Source: Corydoras sp. C115
Taxonomy: Eukaryota > Chordata > Actinopteri > Siluriformes > Callichthyidae
NCBI GenBank assembly: GCA_019802505.1
Contig: JAFMOC010000952.1
Span: 62,001-126,000 of the forward strand
Direction of reading: 5' to 3'
DNA: 64,000 bases
Every line of letters begins with the position of its first letter. The first letter of the stretch is position 1. Of this stretch, positions 52,544 to 63,010 are shown piece by piece. The notes under the pieces are model-generated. The model was given only the letters and a program-made list of their open reading frames with translations, had not been told where the DNA came from and searched no databases. A program made the position numbers and the translations under genes.

Positions 52544-52993
52544 TGTTACGGTCCATAGACCGGGCGAGGCGGATTCGCTACTCGGAGACGATAGGACTGA
52601 AACAGATCAGGATCGAACCAGGTTTATTTCCAAAACACAGGGGTAGACAGTACTTTCGGGAGCACAGACACAACGGAGGCAACACGAGGCAGTGAGTGAT
52701 GACGTGGAGACCCGGCGTATGACACAGCCGGCGTCGTGTCCCAATCCGAGGTAACAGAAGCGAAGGGGACTTGCGTAGTGGTGAAGGCAGGCGATGAACT
52801 GCACACACAACAAAGACCAAAACGAGACAGGGTGCACACAGGACGAGGCAAAACAAGGCGAGGTCAAGTCAGTGACAGGAATTGGTATAGTCGGGCTTAA
52901 ATAACGAAAACGTGATCAAACCCAGGTGCGCATAATTACGGGGGCGTGAACACACAGACCAAGCCACACCACATGACAAAAACAAACATGACA
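52544..52993 (-). mobile_element. Solo LTR (450 bp) in the L1 remnant
   Basis: Minus-strand ends TGTCATG...CGTAACA with a perfect 5-bp duplication GAGAT (52539-52543 and 52994-52998). It carries CCGAGTAGCGAATCC near its 3' end, shared with the LTRs at 10098 and 56580. Confidence 0.92.
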
Positions 52994-53480
52994 GAGATGT
53001 GAGATGCAAGCAACTAACTCAAGTTCATTGAAGGAGTTTGGCTGGAGAAATGTTGCAAGGGCTTTTATTTCTCCCAAAATAATGGCACTATAAATGTCTT
53101 AGAGTCTTAGAGTCTCTGGCTTTGTTGGTGGAGGTGTGGTGCCATGACGGCCAGTTCTTTCCGTACTTTCTGTTGGATGTCCAAACATTCAATCATACTA
53201 GGGGAAAATGACCAACAAAATAAACAAAACAATGGATGTCGACATAAATATCTCCTTTCTTATTCTATATATGGGTAAAGTACTGGACAACATTCCTCAC
53301 TAACAAATATCTATTAAAGATTCTTCTAGCCTTCTATAGGAAGGCTATAACCTGATCAGACTGATCTTCCAGTGCTGAACCAATGGCATGGGGTTGTGAA
53401 TGAATCTTATAATATGGAAAGATTGATATATGGAAAGATTATCTGATTAAAGTAGGAATAGGGCCTGGAATTATGGAACT

Positions 53481-54472
53481 AACAAATGTGAAGCATTTGT
53501 GCTTTGACACCTGCCTGGATCAACAAACTTTAAACACCTACATCCTGCCATTATTGTTAACTGTTAATCTAATACAGAATTGATAACATAAATATAAGCT
53601 TTGTGTAATCACACTCCAAGTTCCTTCTTTAATATGAGTGCCGTTTAGAAAATCGCCAATCAGAGTCTATTAACATTTTTTTTATTAATTAATAAATTAA
53701 TTAAATCTATTATTAAATCTATTAATTAAAACCACTCCATCCTGTAAGAGAGACAGACCTGGAAGCTAAAGGTTTTGAAGACAGGTTTAAAATTCGCTCT
53801 GCTCATACAACAGGTACAACCAAATGTGGGTTGGTGTTTAAGGTACAGTGTCTCACCCAAAGCACTTGTCTCCTTTATCATCAGTACTCTGATTTAGAGT
53901 AGCTCTGATATCACCCCATTATGTCACATGACTTCAGTCAGTTTCATTACAAACACATACTGAGTGAATTTTAGCATTAACCCAGTGTAATGTTATTTCT
54001 GTTGGAATAAAAACAGGACATCAACCACAATGGAAACAACAACATTTTACTATGAAAAGGATACCTTGCAATTAAAAAGTTAGTTGTAGTTAGTCGTTCA
54101 TCACACTTATATTTAAGCACAGATATTGTTATATACATTTATGATGTTACCTTTAATATAACATTTGTAAACTAAAATAGAAAATGCTTTTGAACATGAT
54201 TTCAAACTAACTAGGAAGAACATTATTAATTAACATGTCGAAACTCACACAGGATTTTGAGTGTACAAGAGAACTGGCGTTTTAACCCTGTATCCACTCA
54301 CAGCACATTATTAGACACAACCACCACATATTGCTCCTCCTTGTAGATAAAGAATCAGAGACAGGTCATCTGTTGCTGCACAATTTGATATTCACAATCT
54401 GATCATCAGTGATGCTGCAGACAGGATGATGGTGGATGGACATGTTTTAATGATGGCGGTATACGCAGACTA
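53481..54472. other. AT-rich stretch, nothing recognised
   Basis: The L1 remnant may extend a little further, but no motif can be followed beyond about 53480. Confidence 0.4.
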
Positions 54473-54560
54473 GGGCTGCAACTAACGATTATTTTGATAA
54501 TCGATTAATCGGTCGATTATTTTTTTGATTAATCGATGAATCGCATACATAAATAAAAAC
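54473..54560. mobile_element. hAT MITE terminus
   Basis: TAGGGCTGCAACTAACGATT followed by repeated ATCGATTAATCG is the end of a hAT-type MITE family common in vertebrates. The opposite end was not found. Confidence 0.6.
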
Positions 54561-54872
54561 AATTTTCCATGTCTTTACATTTACAAGTAGCGCAAAGAGC
54601 AATTAAACACAAATCTCACATACACTGGTACAATAAGTAGTATAGTTTGAAAAAAATACTAAATTACACAAATTTGAGTAGCTCTAATATGTTACCTAAA
54701 TCCTCTCTAAATGCAACTCACCCTACCTCACTCCCATAGAGAGCAGTGTCCTCACTCATATTTTGTCAAAAAATTTAAACCTGAAGCTTGATCATTAATT
54801 ACCACCATTGTGTACAAGTAGTATGTATTTAAACACTGCTTAAGCTAATTAAACGAAAATATAAAGTAACAC

Positions 54873-55218
54873 GGCATGGTGGCTTAGTGGTTAGCACATT
54901 CGACTCTCAGCGCTATGGATTCCCTGTTCGAATCCCCATCCTGGTGGAGTTTCCATGTTCTCCCCGTGTCTGCGTGGGTTTCCTCCGGGTTCTCCTGTTT
55001 CCTCCCACAGTCAAAAAACATGTATTGAATTCTCCAAAATTGCCCCATATAGAGTGTGTCTGTGTGAGTGAGTGTGTGCCCAGCGATGGATTGGCGCCCT
55101 GTCCTGGGTCTATCTGCCCAGCTCCCGAGACGTTCTACCCTGGATGAGCATGGGGAACCCCACCGCGACCCTAATAGAGGATAAAGCGGGAGATAATGAA
55201 TGAATGAATGAATGAATG
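54873..55218 (+). mobile_element. tRNA-derived SINE
   Basis: Head GGCATGGTGGCTTAGTGGTT, tail of five TGAA units, flanked by a 9-bp duplication AAGTAACAC (54864-54872 and 55219-55227). Confidence 0.93.
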
Positions 55219-55224
55219 AAGTAA

Positions 55225-55619
55225 CACACGTTCTCCATCACTGTTAACATCCAGTTAACAACCAAAAATAGCATGAAGCGTGCTCAGTCTCATAGTGAGT
55301 GCACTGTTACATTGATTCACTTCTAAACTAAAGAAACTTGGTATATTGTAGTGATTTACTCTGCTGTAGAGCTTCATCCTCATCGGTGACTCCAACATGT
55401 TTAGTTTCAGGTGGTGGATCATCATTGTGGTGCTGCGTGTAGGTGAATTCATTTTCGCAGAGCTCGCATGTTCCACATTCTTTATTTGTGTGAAGCGTGA
55501 AGCTCCCGCAGTTTTAAACTTGTTTTGTTCCAACCCGCTCGTTCTGTTCAACCCGATATTTTTTTCCAGCGTTGTTGAAGCGATGCAGGAGACGTAAGTG
55601 GTTACGAGTAATCACTTTA
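55225..55619. other. No feature recognised
   Basis: Short opposing ORFs (55255-55551 minus, 55397-55597 plus) overlap each other and show no domain. Confidence 0.35.
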
Positions 55620-55815
55620 CTGCAGCGCCGTTGATCCTCACAGGGTGGAAGCTCCTCGTCTGTTTCTTGCTGTAGTCCACTATCAGCTCCTTAGTCTTGC
55701 TGACGTTGAGTTGGAGATTATCATCCTGGCACCAGGTCTCCAGGTGTGTAATCTCCTCCATGTAGGCCCTCTCATCGTTGTTGGAGATCAGACCAACAAC
55801 GTTGGTTAATGATGT
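55620..55815 (-). pseudogene. Rex1-like LINE reverse transcriptase fragment
   Basis: The minus strand reads VVGLISNNDERAYMEEITHL, then ETWCQDDNLQLNVSKTKELI and VDYSKKQTRSFHPVRING. This is the segment just after the RT active site in Rex1/CR1-like fish LINEs. About 62 codons are open. Confidence 0.8.
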
Positions 55816-56055
55816 TAATTATGACTTAACATCCCATAATTATGACTTAACATCTGAAAATTATGACTTAACATGCCATAATTATGATGAAAATCTAATA
55901 ATTATGACTTATCATATAATTATGACTTATCATATAATTATGACGTAACATCTAATAATTATGATTTAACATATTATTATTATGACTCAACATCCCATAA
56001 TTGTGACTTAACATCCCATAATAATTATGACTTAACATCCAATAATGACTTAACG
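55816..56055. repeat. ATTATGACTTAACATC minisatellite
   Basis: About a dozen imperfect copies of a 20-bp unit (AATTATGACTTAACATCCCA and variants). Two more copies stand at 56402-56437, on the far side of a 345-bp different sequence. Confidence 0.9.
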
Positions 56056-56401
56056 GCAACCGAGCTGTATCGAGCTCCCCCAGATAAGGGAGGTAATGGC
56101 GCATTCAGCCCCCCCATATAACTCCTTCGACAAGTTTTTTCAGAATAGGCAGAAGGAGCGATGGGTGTTTCAATAAATACGGTCAGCAACTGGACTTCGG
56201 GGCTCTGTCTTGGTGGGACCGGTGTGGTGCTGAGATCAGAGTCGGATCGCGATCTTGGGCTTGTCTTGGACGAACACTGCTTTAACTCGGTTTGTCTTAA
56301 ATAAACCTCTTGATTCGAGTAACTCTGAAACCAACTGTACTGTGCTTTTTGACGCCTTCAAAATGGTTCATCGGGGAAATTTCATATTTCCTAACACGTC
56401 T
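56056..56401 (+). mobile_element. LTR-like insertion in the minisatellite
   Basis: Minisatellite units lie on both sides, so this looks like an insertion. It contains TATAACTCC and AATAAA-like signals (about 56117 and 56301) as in a short LTR, but the ends and target duplication are not clear. Confidence 0.4.
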
Positions 56402-56579
56402 CCTAATTATGACTTAACATCTCATTATTATGACACTAGCATTAGAGAGAGCACAGAGTTTTCTGGATGAGAGTGCATGTGTACATGTTTGGATTGATCG
56501 TGTAGGTGTGGATTATTGTATGTCTGTGTAAGTCTATGCTGTGTAAATGTTATGTGCATGTAGGAGGGAAACATGTGCA

Positions 56580-57131
56580 TGTTGGAGTTTTGTCACGTGG
56601 TGTTTATGTCTGGTCTCCACGCCCCCGTAATTCCACACCCCATCACCTCGTTCCCCATCACCACGCCCTATATAAACACCTCACTCCTGTTCCTCCACGC
56701 CAGATAGTCTTGTGCTCACGTACCCTAGCCTCGACTCTTCTTGCTACCACGCCACGATCACACCTTGTCTCTCCTCGCCTCGCCTCGTCTTGTCCAGCCC
56801 TTGCCACGTCTTGTCTCGTTGTCTTTGGAATCCCTGGTGTTTTTTCTGTCTGCTCTCGCCTGTGTTGCGTTTTGTGTGCAGCGCTTCAAGCCGCGACCAA
56901 GCCGCCTTCCACTAGAGCGCTTGAATTGGGACGCATCCTGTGGGTGACGTCAGGACCCGGACGTGCGCCTCGACACAGCAACGCTCCTGCGCGCTGCACG
57001 GAACCCAGTCCGCGTCTCTGTTTACTATTCAAAGACTGTTTATAATAAACCTGGTTCTGCATTTCATCCTGCTTCAGACTGGTCACACCGAGTAGCGGAT
57101 CCAACCACCTATCAGCCACCCGGCCTTAACA
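56580..57131 (+). mobile_element. Solo LTR (552 bp)
   Basis: Ends TGTTGGAG...CCTTAACA, with a perfect 5-bp duplication GTGCA (56575-56579 and 57132-57136). A TATA box (CTATATAAAC, about 56669), an AATAAA-type signal (about 57044) and CCGAGTAGCGGATCC (about 57089) mark promoter, polyadenylation and U5. ORFs within it are not genes. Confidence 0.92.
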
Positions 57132-57136
57132 GTGCA

Positions 57137-57540
57137 TGACATTATGTTACAATACCTAAGTGGCATAAAGTGTATGTACCTTGTCTTTGCTTGATACTTT
57201 GTTGCTGACTGTTACAAACTGTGTCTGATCTGTTCTAATGTGTGTCACAGCATGTTGAGGATATCTAATTGATAAGATAACATTTGTCAGCAGCAGAAGT
57301 GACAAGAATAGGAAAAAGCTATAGATACATCTGATGTATCTATTACAAGAAGTACTTTACAAAAGAACAAATTTAATAAAAAATAGAGCTCAGTATGAAA
57401 TAAAATAGAATAAAATAACTACTCAATTATGTACAGTACATGGCATATAATACAAGGAGAGACAATATGAAAAACATAGTTACACAGTAAAAGTCTTGCA
57501 CATATGATTAAAATTAAATGAAGTGTAAATGAAGTGCATT
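57137..57540. other. AT-rich, nothing recognised
   Basis: No open frame or known repeat. The lower end may include the 3' tail of the following LINE. Confidence 0.4.
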
Positions 57541-58200
57541 GCACATATAACAATAGAATGTTTATTGCACAGTGTTTTGTCAGTTTTGTGGTGAGTGGTT
57601 ACTGTGAGCAGTGCTGATTGTAAAGTCTAACTGCAACAGGAATGAAGGACCTGCGGTAATGCTCTTTAACACACTTCAGATGACGTAGCTTGTCACTGAA
57701 GGTGCTGCCCTTCTTTGCAAAATGCAGCAGTGTTATCCGACCAGTCAAGTTTTGTGTTGAGGTGAACACCCAGGTACTAAGTGTCCACCTTTTCAATGTC
57801 TATTCCCTGGATGTTCACTAGTCTTGAGAGAGGGCAACTGCACCTACAAAAATCTACCACCAGTTTTCCCAGTGTTGATCTGGAGACAATTACATAGGAA
57901 CCAGTCCACAAAGTTCTGAATCACCTGTCTGTATCATCATCGTCTGTGATGGGACCGACAACAGCAGAGTCATCTGAAAACTTCTGTAAGTGAAATTTCA
58001 GTGTGCTGTGCTTAAAGTCTGCAGTGTACAGGGTGAAGAGGAACGGTGCTAGGACAGTTCCCTGTGGGGCCTCTGTACTACAGACCACAAAGTCAGACAC
58101 AGCCCCTGCCCTCACAACAACACATTGTTGTCAATGTGTGAGGTAGTCCATTATCCAGTTTGTCATGTGAGAGTCCACTCCTATAAAATCCAGCTTATTA
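57541..58200 (-). pseudogene. Rex1-like LINE fragment
   Basis: Frame 57921-58115 shows EAPQGTVLAPFLFTLYTADF and LQKFSDDSAVVG with the SDD active site of the RT. A deletion removes the thumb. Frame 57599-57796 is the C-terminal end (KCVKEHYRRSFIPVAVRLYN). Frames shift between them. It resembles the fragment at 55620-55815. Confidence 0.85.
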
Positions 58201-58560
58201 ATTACCGATAATAAGGTACTTATTATGGTTATTATTAATTATGCATATTCATAGTGTCAGGGTGCTGCATAGGTGTAAGTAGACAAAAATAGTTGTTTCA
58301 GCACAAAAAAGAAGGCCAGGTTAGAGGTGTACAATAAAGTTAATGAGGGCAGGACAGAGACTCATAAAAATATGTAAATGTGGAAACATTGTCACATATG
58401 TGGAAAAAATGTCACATAGAAAGTCAATGATGTGAACTGTGACAGTGAACCCTACTGTAGTGGCTTAAGCCTCAGAATCCTGAACTCCAGCATATCTTGG
58501 CTGCATACAATCATCAGCAGAGCCAGTGCCCTCAACCCAGCACTGCTACTGTCATGCCAC
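58201..58560. other. No feature recognised
   Basis: AT-rich sequence without open frames. Confidence 0.4.
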
Positions 58561-58790
58561 AATACAATCCAGGCATTATGACCACCTTCCTAATATTGGG
58601 TTGTTTCAAGATTTTATGCAAAACAGCCTGTACTCGATAAGGCATGGATTCCACTAGACCCCAGAAGGCCTCCATGGATCAGACTTATTGGTCCAGTACA
58701 TCCCACAGATGCTCATTTGGAATAAGATCTGGTGATGTCAACACTTTAATGAGTTGTGTTTCTCAAACCATTCCTTCCCCATAAGTTCTC
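58561..58790. mobile_element. Dispersed teleost DNA repeat fragment
   Basis: Phrases CATTATGACCACCTTCCTAA, GGCCTCCATGGATCAGACTT and CATCCCACAGATGCTCATTT occur in an abundant dispersed repeat of fish genomes that I know but cannot name confidently. No ORF. Confidence 0.5.
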
Positions 58791-59904
58791 CAGAAAGGTG
58801 AGCCACACACACACAAAACACACTTCCATTATTGTAATGTAAAATAAAACGTGAATAGAACAATTTTAATAGATACTGACCACTTCAGACAAGAGTTGCA
58901 GTTTTGTGGATGCTCTATTGGACAATAACAAACTGTGGTCTGTTTGTCTACATATTCTGTGTTAAATGCGGAATTGGTTTTGCAGCTTCAGCTCCTGGGT
59001 TGTTAAGTATAGAGCGCTCGGAGAGATACACACGCGGTGCTCTCTGGGTTCTCTGGTTTATTGTTTGGTTTATATCAGTATATCAGTATACAGTCTGTGA
59101 CTGGCTGTTAAATCTATATGTTTGGATAGATTCCTTCTTCCCATATTCATAAATGTACTCATTTTGTCACTGGCTCCAAAAAGGTCTACCTTACTTATCC
59201 TGGTTTTTTTTGCACAAAAATTTCAATGAGAGACGACTTGATGTCAAATCTTAATCTTAAGGGACCAGATGTAAAATTCACACTATTGAGCTTTGCCTAT
59301 GGCTAAGGTCTATTGTCAAAGGTCAGATTCTTAACCATGTAAAAACACACTGTTTTAAACCTTAGTAAAAAAAAAAAAAGGAAAAGTACAAAAACACAAA
59401 GACAGGTCAAAAGTCAAGACCCTAACAGTGGACATGGGGATAATGTTTTATTTTATAAAGATGCAGGGAGTTGTTTTAAAAGTTTTAACGTATTTAATGC
59501 GTTTTACTGAATAGACAGTGTAAAATATCAAGCAATGAAAAATATGGATGATGAGCGCTGCCCGAAGTCCTCTTCTTTGTCCATATAAATCCTTCAGGAG
59601 GTGTGACTTGCTTTGGCTGTGTGAGCGCGCCCTTCCAGACAACAGTCTTTTTACTTATGAGAACATCCACCAGAACATCTCTAACTTCTCCTGATTTCTG
59701 AATATTTCTGATTTATGTCCATTAGGCAATATCACTAAACAGTTTTAAGAAACTACTGAAGAAACTCCTTTTAACAAACATCTGTTGTAAAAAATAAAAA
59801 ATAAATAAATAAAAAAAAGGGGAGGGGGGCAGCATCAAATAACAATCAGGTTTGATGAATTTACAGTGCAGTTGGTTTTCTGCATAGCTTCTGACTTGTA
59901 ATGT
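58791..59904. other. No gene recognised
   Basis: An open frame at 58904-59152 is hydrophobic but has no family signature. Other frames are short. Mostly AT-rich. Confidence 0.35.
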
Positions 59905-59950
59905 TCTCATTTGTAAGTCGCTTTGGATAAGCGTCTGCTAAATGACTAAA
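59905..59950 (+). mobile_element. L2-type LINE/SINE 3' tail
   Basis: TAAGTCGCTTTGGATAAGCG followed by TCTGCTAAATGA, the same tail phrase as at 15283. Confidence 0.7.
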
Positions 59951-60478
59951 TGTGACAGCGAACGGGGCGCGCTGACCGGAAAATGGCGGTGCAGCACGGT
60001 GCGGTGAAGTATCACAGAGCCAGATGACCAGGTAAGCAAACACAAAAAGCTCTTTAATGGCTTAAAGCGGGAACGCCGCTAGAAGGAGCCGAGAGCAATA
60101 TACAGCAAATTCATCGGTGCAGCGGGAACATCGGTGCAGCGGGAACGCCGCTGCGGACACGATAGTACGTGACACTCACCGAAAATAAACAGAGCACATG
60201 CAAACAGCGGAAAGGCCACTGAACTTATACGAGAATAATAACAACCACACGAACACCCGACGTGACGCATGAGGCTTAGCACGAGCTAGAGCTCAATCTA
60301 ATGCTGACCTACTGACTGCTCAGCCGGAATCCCTCAAATGCAGTCAGGAGGTCGCACGTGATCAGGTAGGACCCAATCCCTGCACAAGGGGGTGGGTCCT
60401 ACCTACGGAAGCCTAGAACGGCCAAAAACCCGAACCACGGGAGGCAGGTAGGAGGGACCCAACCCTCCCAACCTGACA
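59951..60478 (-). mobile_element. LTR (528 bp) with adjacent polypurine tract
   Basis: Minus-strand ends TGTCAGGTTGGG...GCTGTCACA. The sequence preceding it on that strand, GGTTGTTTTGGGGGGCGATA (60479-60498), is purine-rich and fits a polypurine tract. So this should be the 3' LTR of a minus-strand element whose body would lie above 60500. No pol sequence on that strand was found there. Confidence 0.7.
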
Positions 60479-60559
60479 TATCGCCCCCCAAAACAACCGG
60501 GGGTAAAGGCACCCGGGGAAGCAGAACAAACCAAAAGGGGGCTCGAAAGCCGCATGGAG

Positions 60560-61040
60560 ACCCCTGGAGTGTGCGGGGATGCCGAACATAAGGGTACGGT
60601 GGCACCGTGGTCTCGTGTACGGGTGTGGGCGACATGACCCTTTGTGATTCCCGGGGGCACGTGACCCCTTGAGGATACGGGGGCGAAGTGATCTTCGAAG
60701 GGTGTGAGGACCCTGTGCCCCCATGAGGCAGCGGGGAGAATGTGACCCCCTGTGAGCCCGGCGGCTCCGTGCCCTCCCATGTGTGTGGTGCCGCCGTGCC
60801 TTCTTGTGGGCACGAGGGTGACGGGAACCCTTGAGGACGCAGGGACGCCGTGACATCTTGTGAATGCGCGGGGGGCATGACCCCAGGAGAACGCGAGGAG
60901 GGCGTGCCCTCTTGAGGGTACGAGAATGCCGTGACCCTTTGTGAGCCCGAAAAGGGCGCGACCCCTTGACCCTGCGGAGGTGGCGCGACCCCTTGTGCGG
61001 GCGGCGACGTCGTGGCCCCTTGGGTGCGCAATTGCGAGCG
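60560..61040. repeat. GC-rich 30-bp minisatellite
   Basis: A loosely repeated unit of about 30 bp (variants of GTGACCCCTTGAGGATACGG) keeps all three minus-strand frames open for over 200 codons. One frame gives decapeptide repeats (SQGVTFSPLP, PQGVTCPRES). The openness comes from repeat period and base composition. Confidence 0.75.
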
Positions 61041-61179
61041 CGAAGTCGACCCAACCCCCACGTGGGCTCCGGTGAGGAAGAGCCCAACGTGGACTCAGAA
61101 ACCCGAACCTGAACGGTGGGTGCGGAGACCGGAGAACGTGGGTAGAGGGGCCGAAGGGACCATCCCGGGGTAGACGCGA

Positions 61180-61370
61180 CCACAGAGGTGAACCGAGTGG
61201 ACGCACATGTGAACCGAGTGAAGACGGAAACAACCCGACTGAACTCAAAAGTGACCCGAGTGGACGCACCTGTGACCCGAGTGAACGCATAAGTGGCCCG
61301 AGTGAACGCAGAACTGACCCGAGTGAGCACAGTAGTGACCCGAGTGGACACCACGGTGAGTCCGAGTTGG
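61180..61370. repeat. 21-bp minisatellite
   Basis: Seven or eight units of TGACCCGAGTGAACGCATAAG type. On the minus strand it encodes a heptapeptide repeat (AFTRVTG, ASTRVTF, VLTRVSS). It could be part of the internal region of the LTR element at 59951. Confidence 0.85.
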
Positions 61371-61784
61371 TCCATGATCAGGGCAGCCGGCCCAGGGTCC
61401 CATGTGAATACATCCACCCCCAAGGTCCGGCGGATCCTTTGTCCGGAGCAGGTGGCCAATTGTCCTTTACAGGTGGCTGGTCGTCCACTTTTGAGGGCCT
61501 ATAGTCCACAGAGCCAGAACGGATCAATATAGGGGTGAGCTGATCCTGTGCGGGGTCCACAGGAATCCAACGACTCCCCACTAGACCGCGGGACTGCCCT
61601 CCGGGGGACGCATCGAGCACCACGCTCCGACTCCCAGTTTGCCACCTATCCGTTACCTGGACACAAAGAGAGTAAGCCAGTACCTTGTCCACATCACACC
61701 CTATGTGGTCCTGGTCTACCGAGACCGAGTCCGAACCCCGACCGCAGGCTAGACCGACCCCGGACGTCATGTCCCTCAGAGAAC

Positions 61785-62535
61785 CCCGCGGAGGGCTCTG
61801 TACTTGGTCCACTCCTCTTCTCTCTTTACATGACATCACTGAGCACAGTCATCCAGGCGCATGGTTTCTCTTACCACTGCTATGCTGATGACACTCAACT
61901 TCATCTGTCTTTTGCCCCTGATGACACCACCATCTCAAATTGGGTATCTGCATGCCTCTCCGACATATCTGTCTGGATGAAGGCCCGTCATCTCAAATTA
62001 AACTTAGAAAAAACAGAGCTTCTCATTATCCCAGCTAAACCCTCAATCCATCACAACCTGACCTTCCAAATTGATGGCTCCACAATCTCCCCAACTGATT
62101 CGGTCCGGAACCTTGGGTTCACAATAGACTCCCACCTTAAACTCTCTGATCATGTTATCAAAACCGCCCATTCTTGTAGATTCCTTCTTTATAACATAAG
62201 GAAGATCAGACCCTTTTTGACTGAACATGCTACCCAACTGCTTGTTCAAGCCCTAGTCCTATCCCGGCTTGATTATTGTAATGCACTACTTGCCGGTATC
62301 CCAACTTCCACCATCAGACCTCTTCAACTAATTCAAAACTCTGCAGCCCGACTCGTGTTTAACCAGCCCAAGCGAACTCACGTCACTCCATTACTCACTT
62401 CCCTCCATTGGCTTCCTGTAGCTGCTCGCATTCAGTACAAGTCGCTGACTCTGGCATACAGAACCATTTCTGGATCTTCCCCCTCTTACCTTAACTCTAT
62501 CTTTTCAAAATACACTCCGACACGTTCACTTCACT
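61785..62535 (+). pseudogene. L2 LINE reverse transcriptase fragment
   Basis: A continuous frame from EGSVLGPLLFSLYM through the active-site YHCYADDTQLHLSF, LNLEKTELLIIP, VRNLGFTIDSHLKL and SRLDYCNALLAGIP to HWLPVAARIQYKSLTLAYRT and YLNSIFSKYTPTRSLH. This is the second half of an L2 (Maui-like) reverse transcriptase, open for 250 codons. Both ends are cut, and the longer 375-codon ORF is a read-through into unrelated GC-rich sequence. Confidence 0.93.
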
Positions 62536-63010
62536 GGCCCGGTGAGACGCGGCGCAAGGCGCCACAGCGCGGGGCGCGGCGCGAGGCGCCACAGCGCAAT
62601 GCGCGGCGCGATGCGCGGCGAGGCAGAACCCGAGCAGTGAGGAATAACTCGCTGAACGGGGCCTCCGTGGAGTAAAACGACCACGGAGGCCACGGAGGCG
62701 GGGCGCGGCCCGGGCGGAGAGAGAGAGTTCGCCGAGAGTGTCCTCCGTGGAGACAGGAGGCTCGCACGGAGGAGCGCGCGGCGAATCCTGGGCGGCGAGA
62801 AACTAAGGGGGTGAACCCTAGGACCGGGAACCTCCCACGGCGGGAGACACGCGACGAACGGGTCCTCCGTGGAGAAAGGGTCCAACGGAGGAGCCGAAGA
62901 CGGGGTCCGAGAGACCAGCCCCAACTCGCTGAAAGGGTCCTCCGTGGAGTCAAACGACTCGCACGGAGGAGCGCGCGACGAAGACCCCCCGGGAGCTTCC
63001 AGCGGGTAAG
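62536..63010. repeat. GC-rich repeats with CTCCGTGGAG motifs
   Basis: The first 100 bp repeats GGCGC-rich units (GCGCCACAGCGC). Then TCCTCCGTGGAG recurs four times, each followed by an inverted partner such as CACGGAGGAG, so each unit can form a hairpin. Reading frames are open by composition. Confidence 0.75.

Larger units (their letters stand above)
49960..53480 (+). mobile_element. L1-type LINE ORF2 remnant with nested insertions
   Basis: Pieces in order: FVDDILFITIPDL (RT active-site strand, 49985) and VIKYLGINVT (50165); then the LTR array; then KTEFGERALLCPHNYYYCYA and PVVLWCRSDYETKWKTLEIT (52250-52438); then the solo LTR; then decayed C-terminal sequence (EFGWRNVARAFISPK at about 53030) and IYMGKVLDNI at about 53270. 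The frames are shifted many times. The element is old and served as a landing site for later retroelements. Confidence 0.8.

Noticed and set aside
52607..52867. Overlapping minus-strand ORFs at 52578-52867
   Set aside because: They fall completely inside a solo LTR with defined ends and target duplication.
58904..59152. Hydrophobic 82-codon ORF as a membrane protein
   Set aside because: No signal, no conserved motif, and AT-rich flanks full of stops. It is as expected by chance.
60399..61459. Three overlapping 220-348-codon ORFs as secreted or collagen-like proteins
   Set aside because: All three frames of the same strand are open because of GC-rich repeats with periods divisible by three. 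There is no independent coding evidence.
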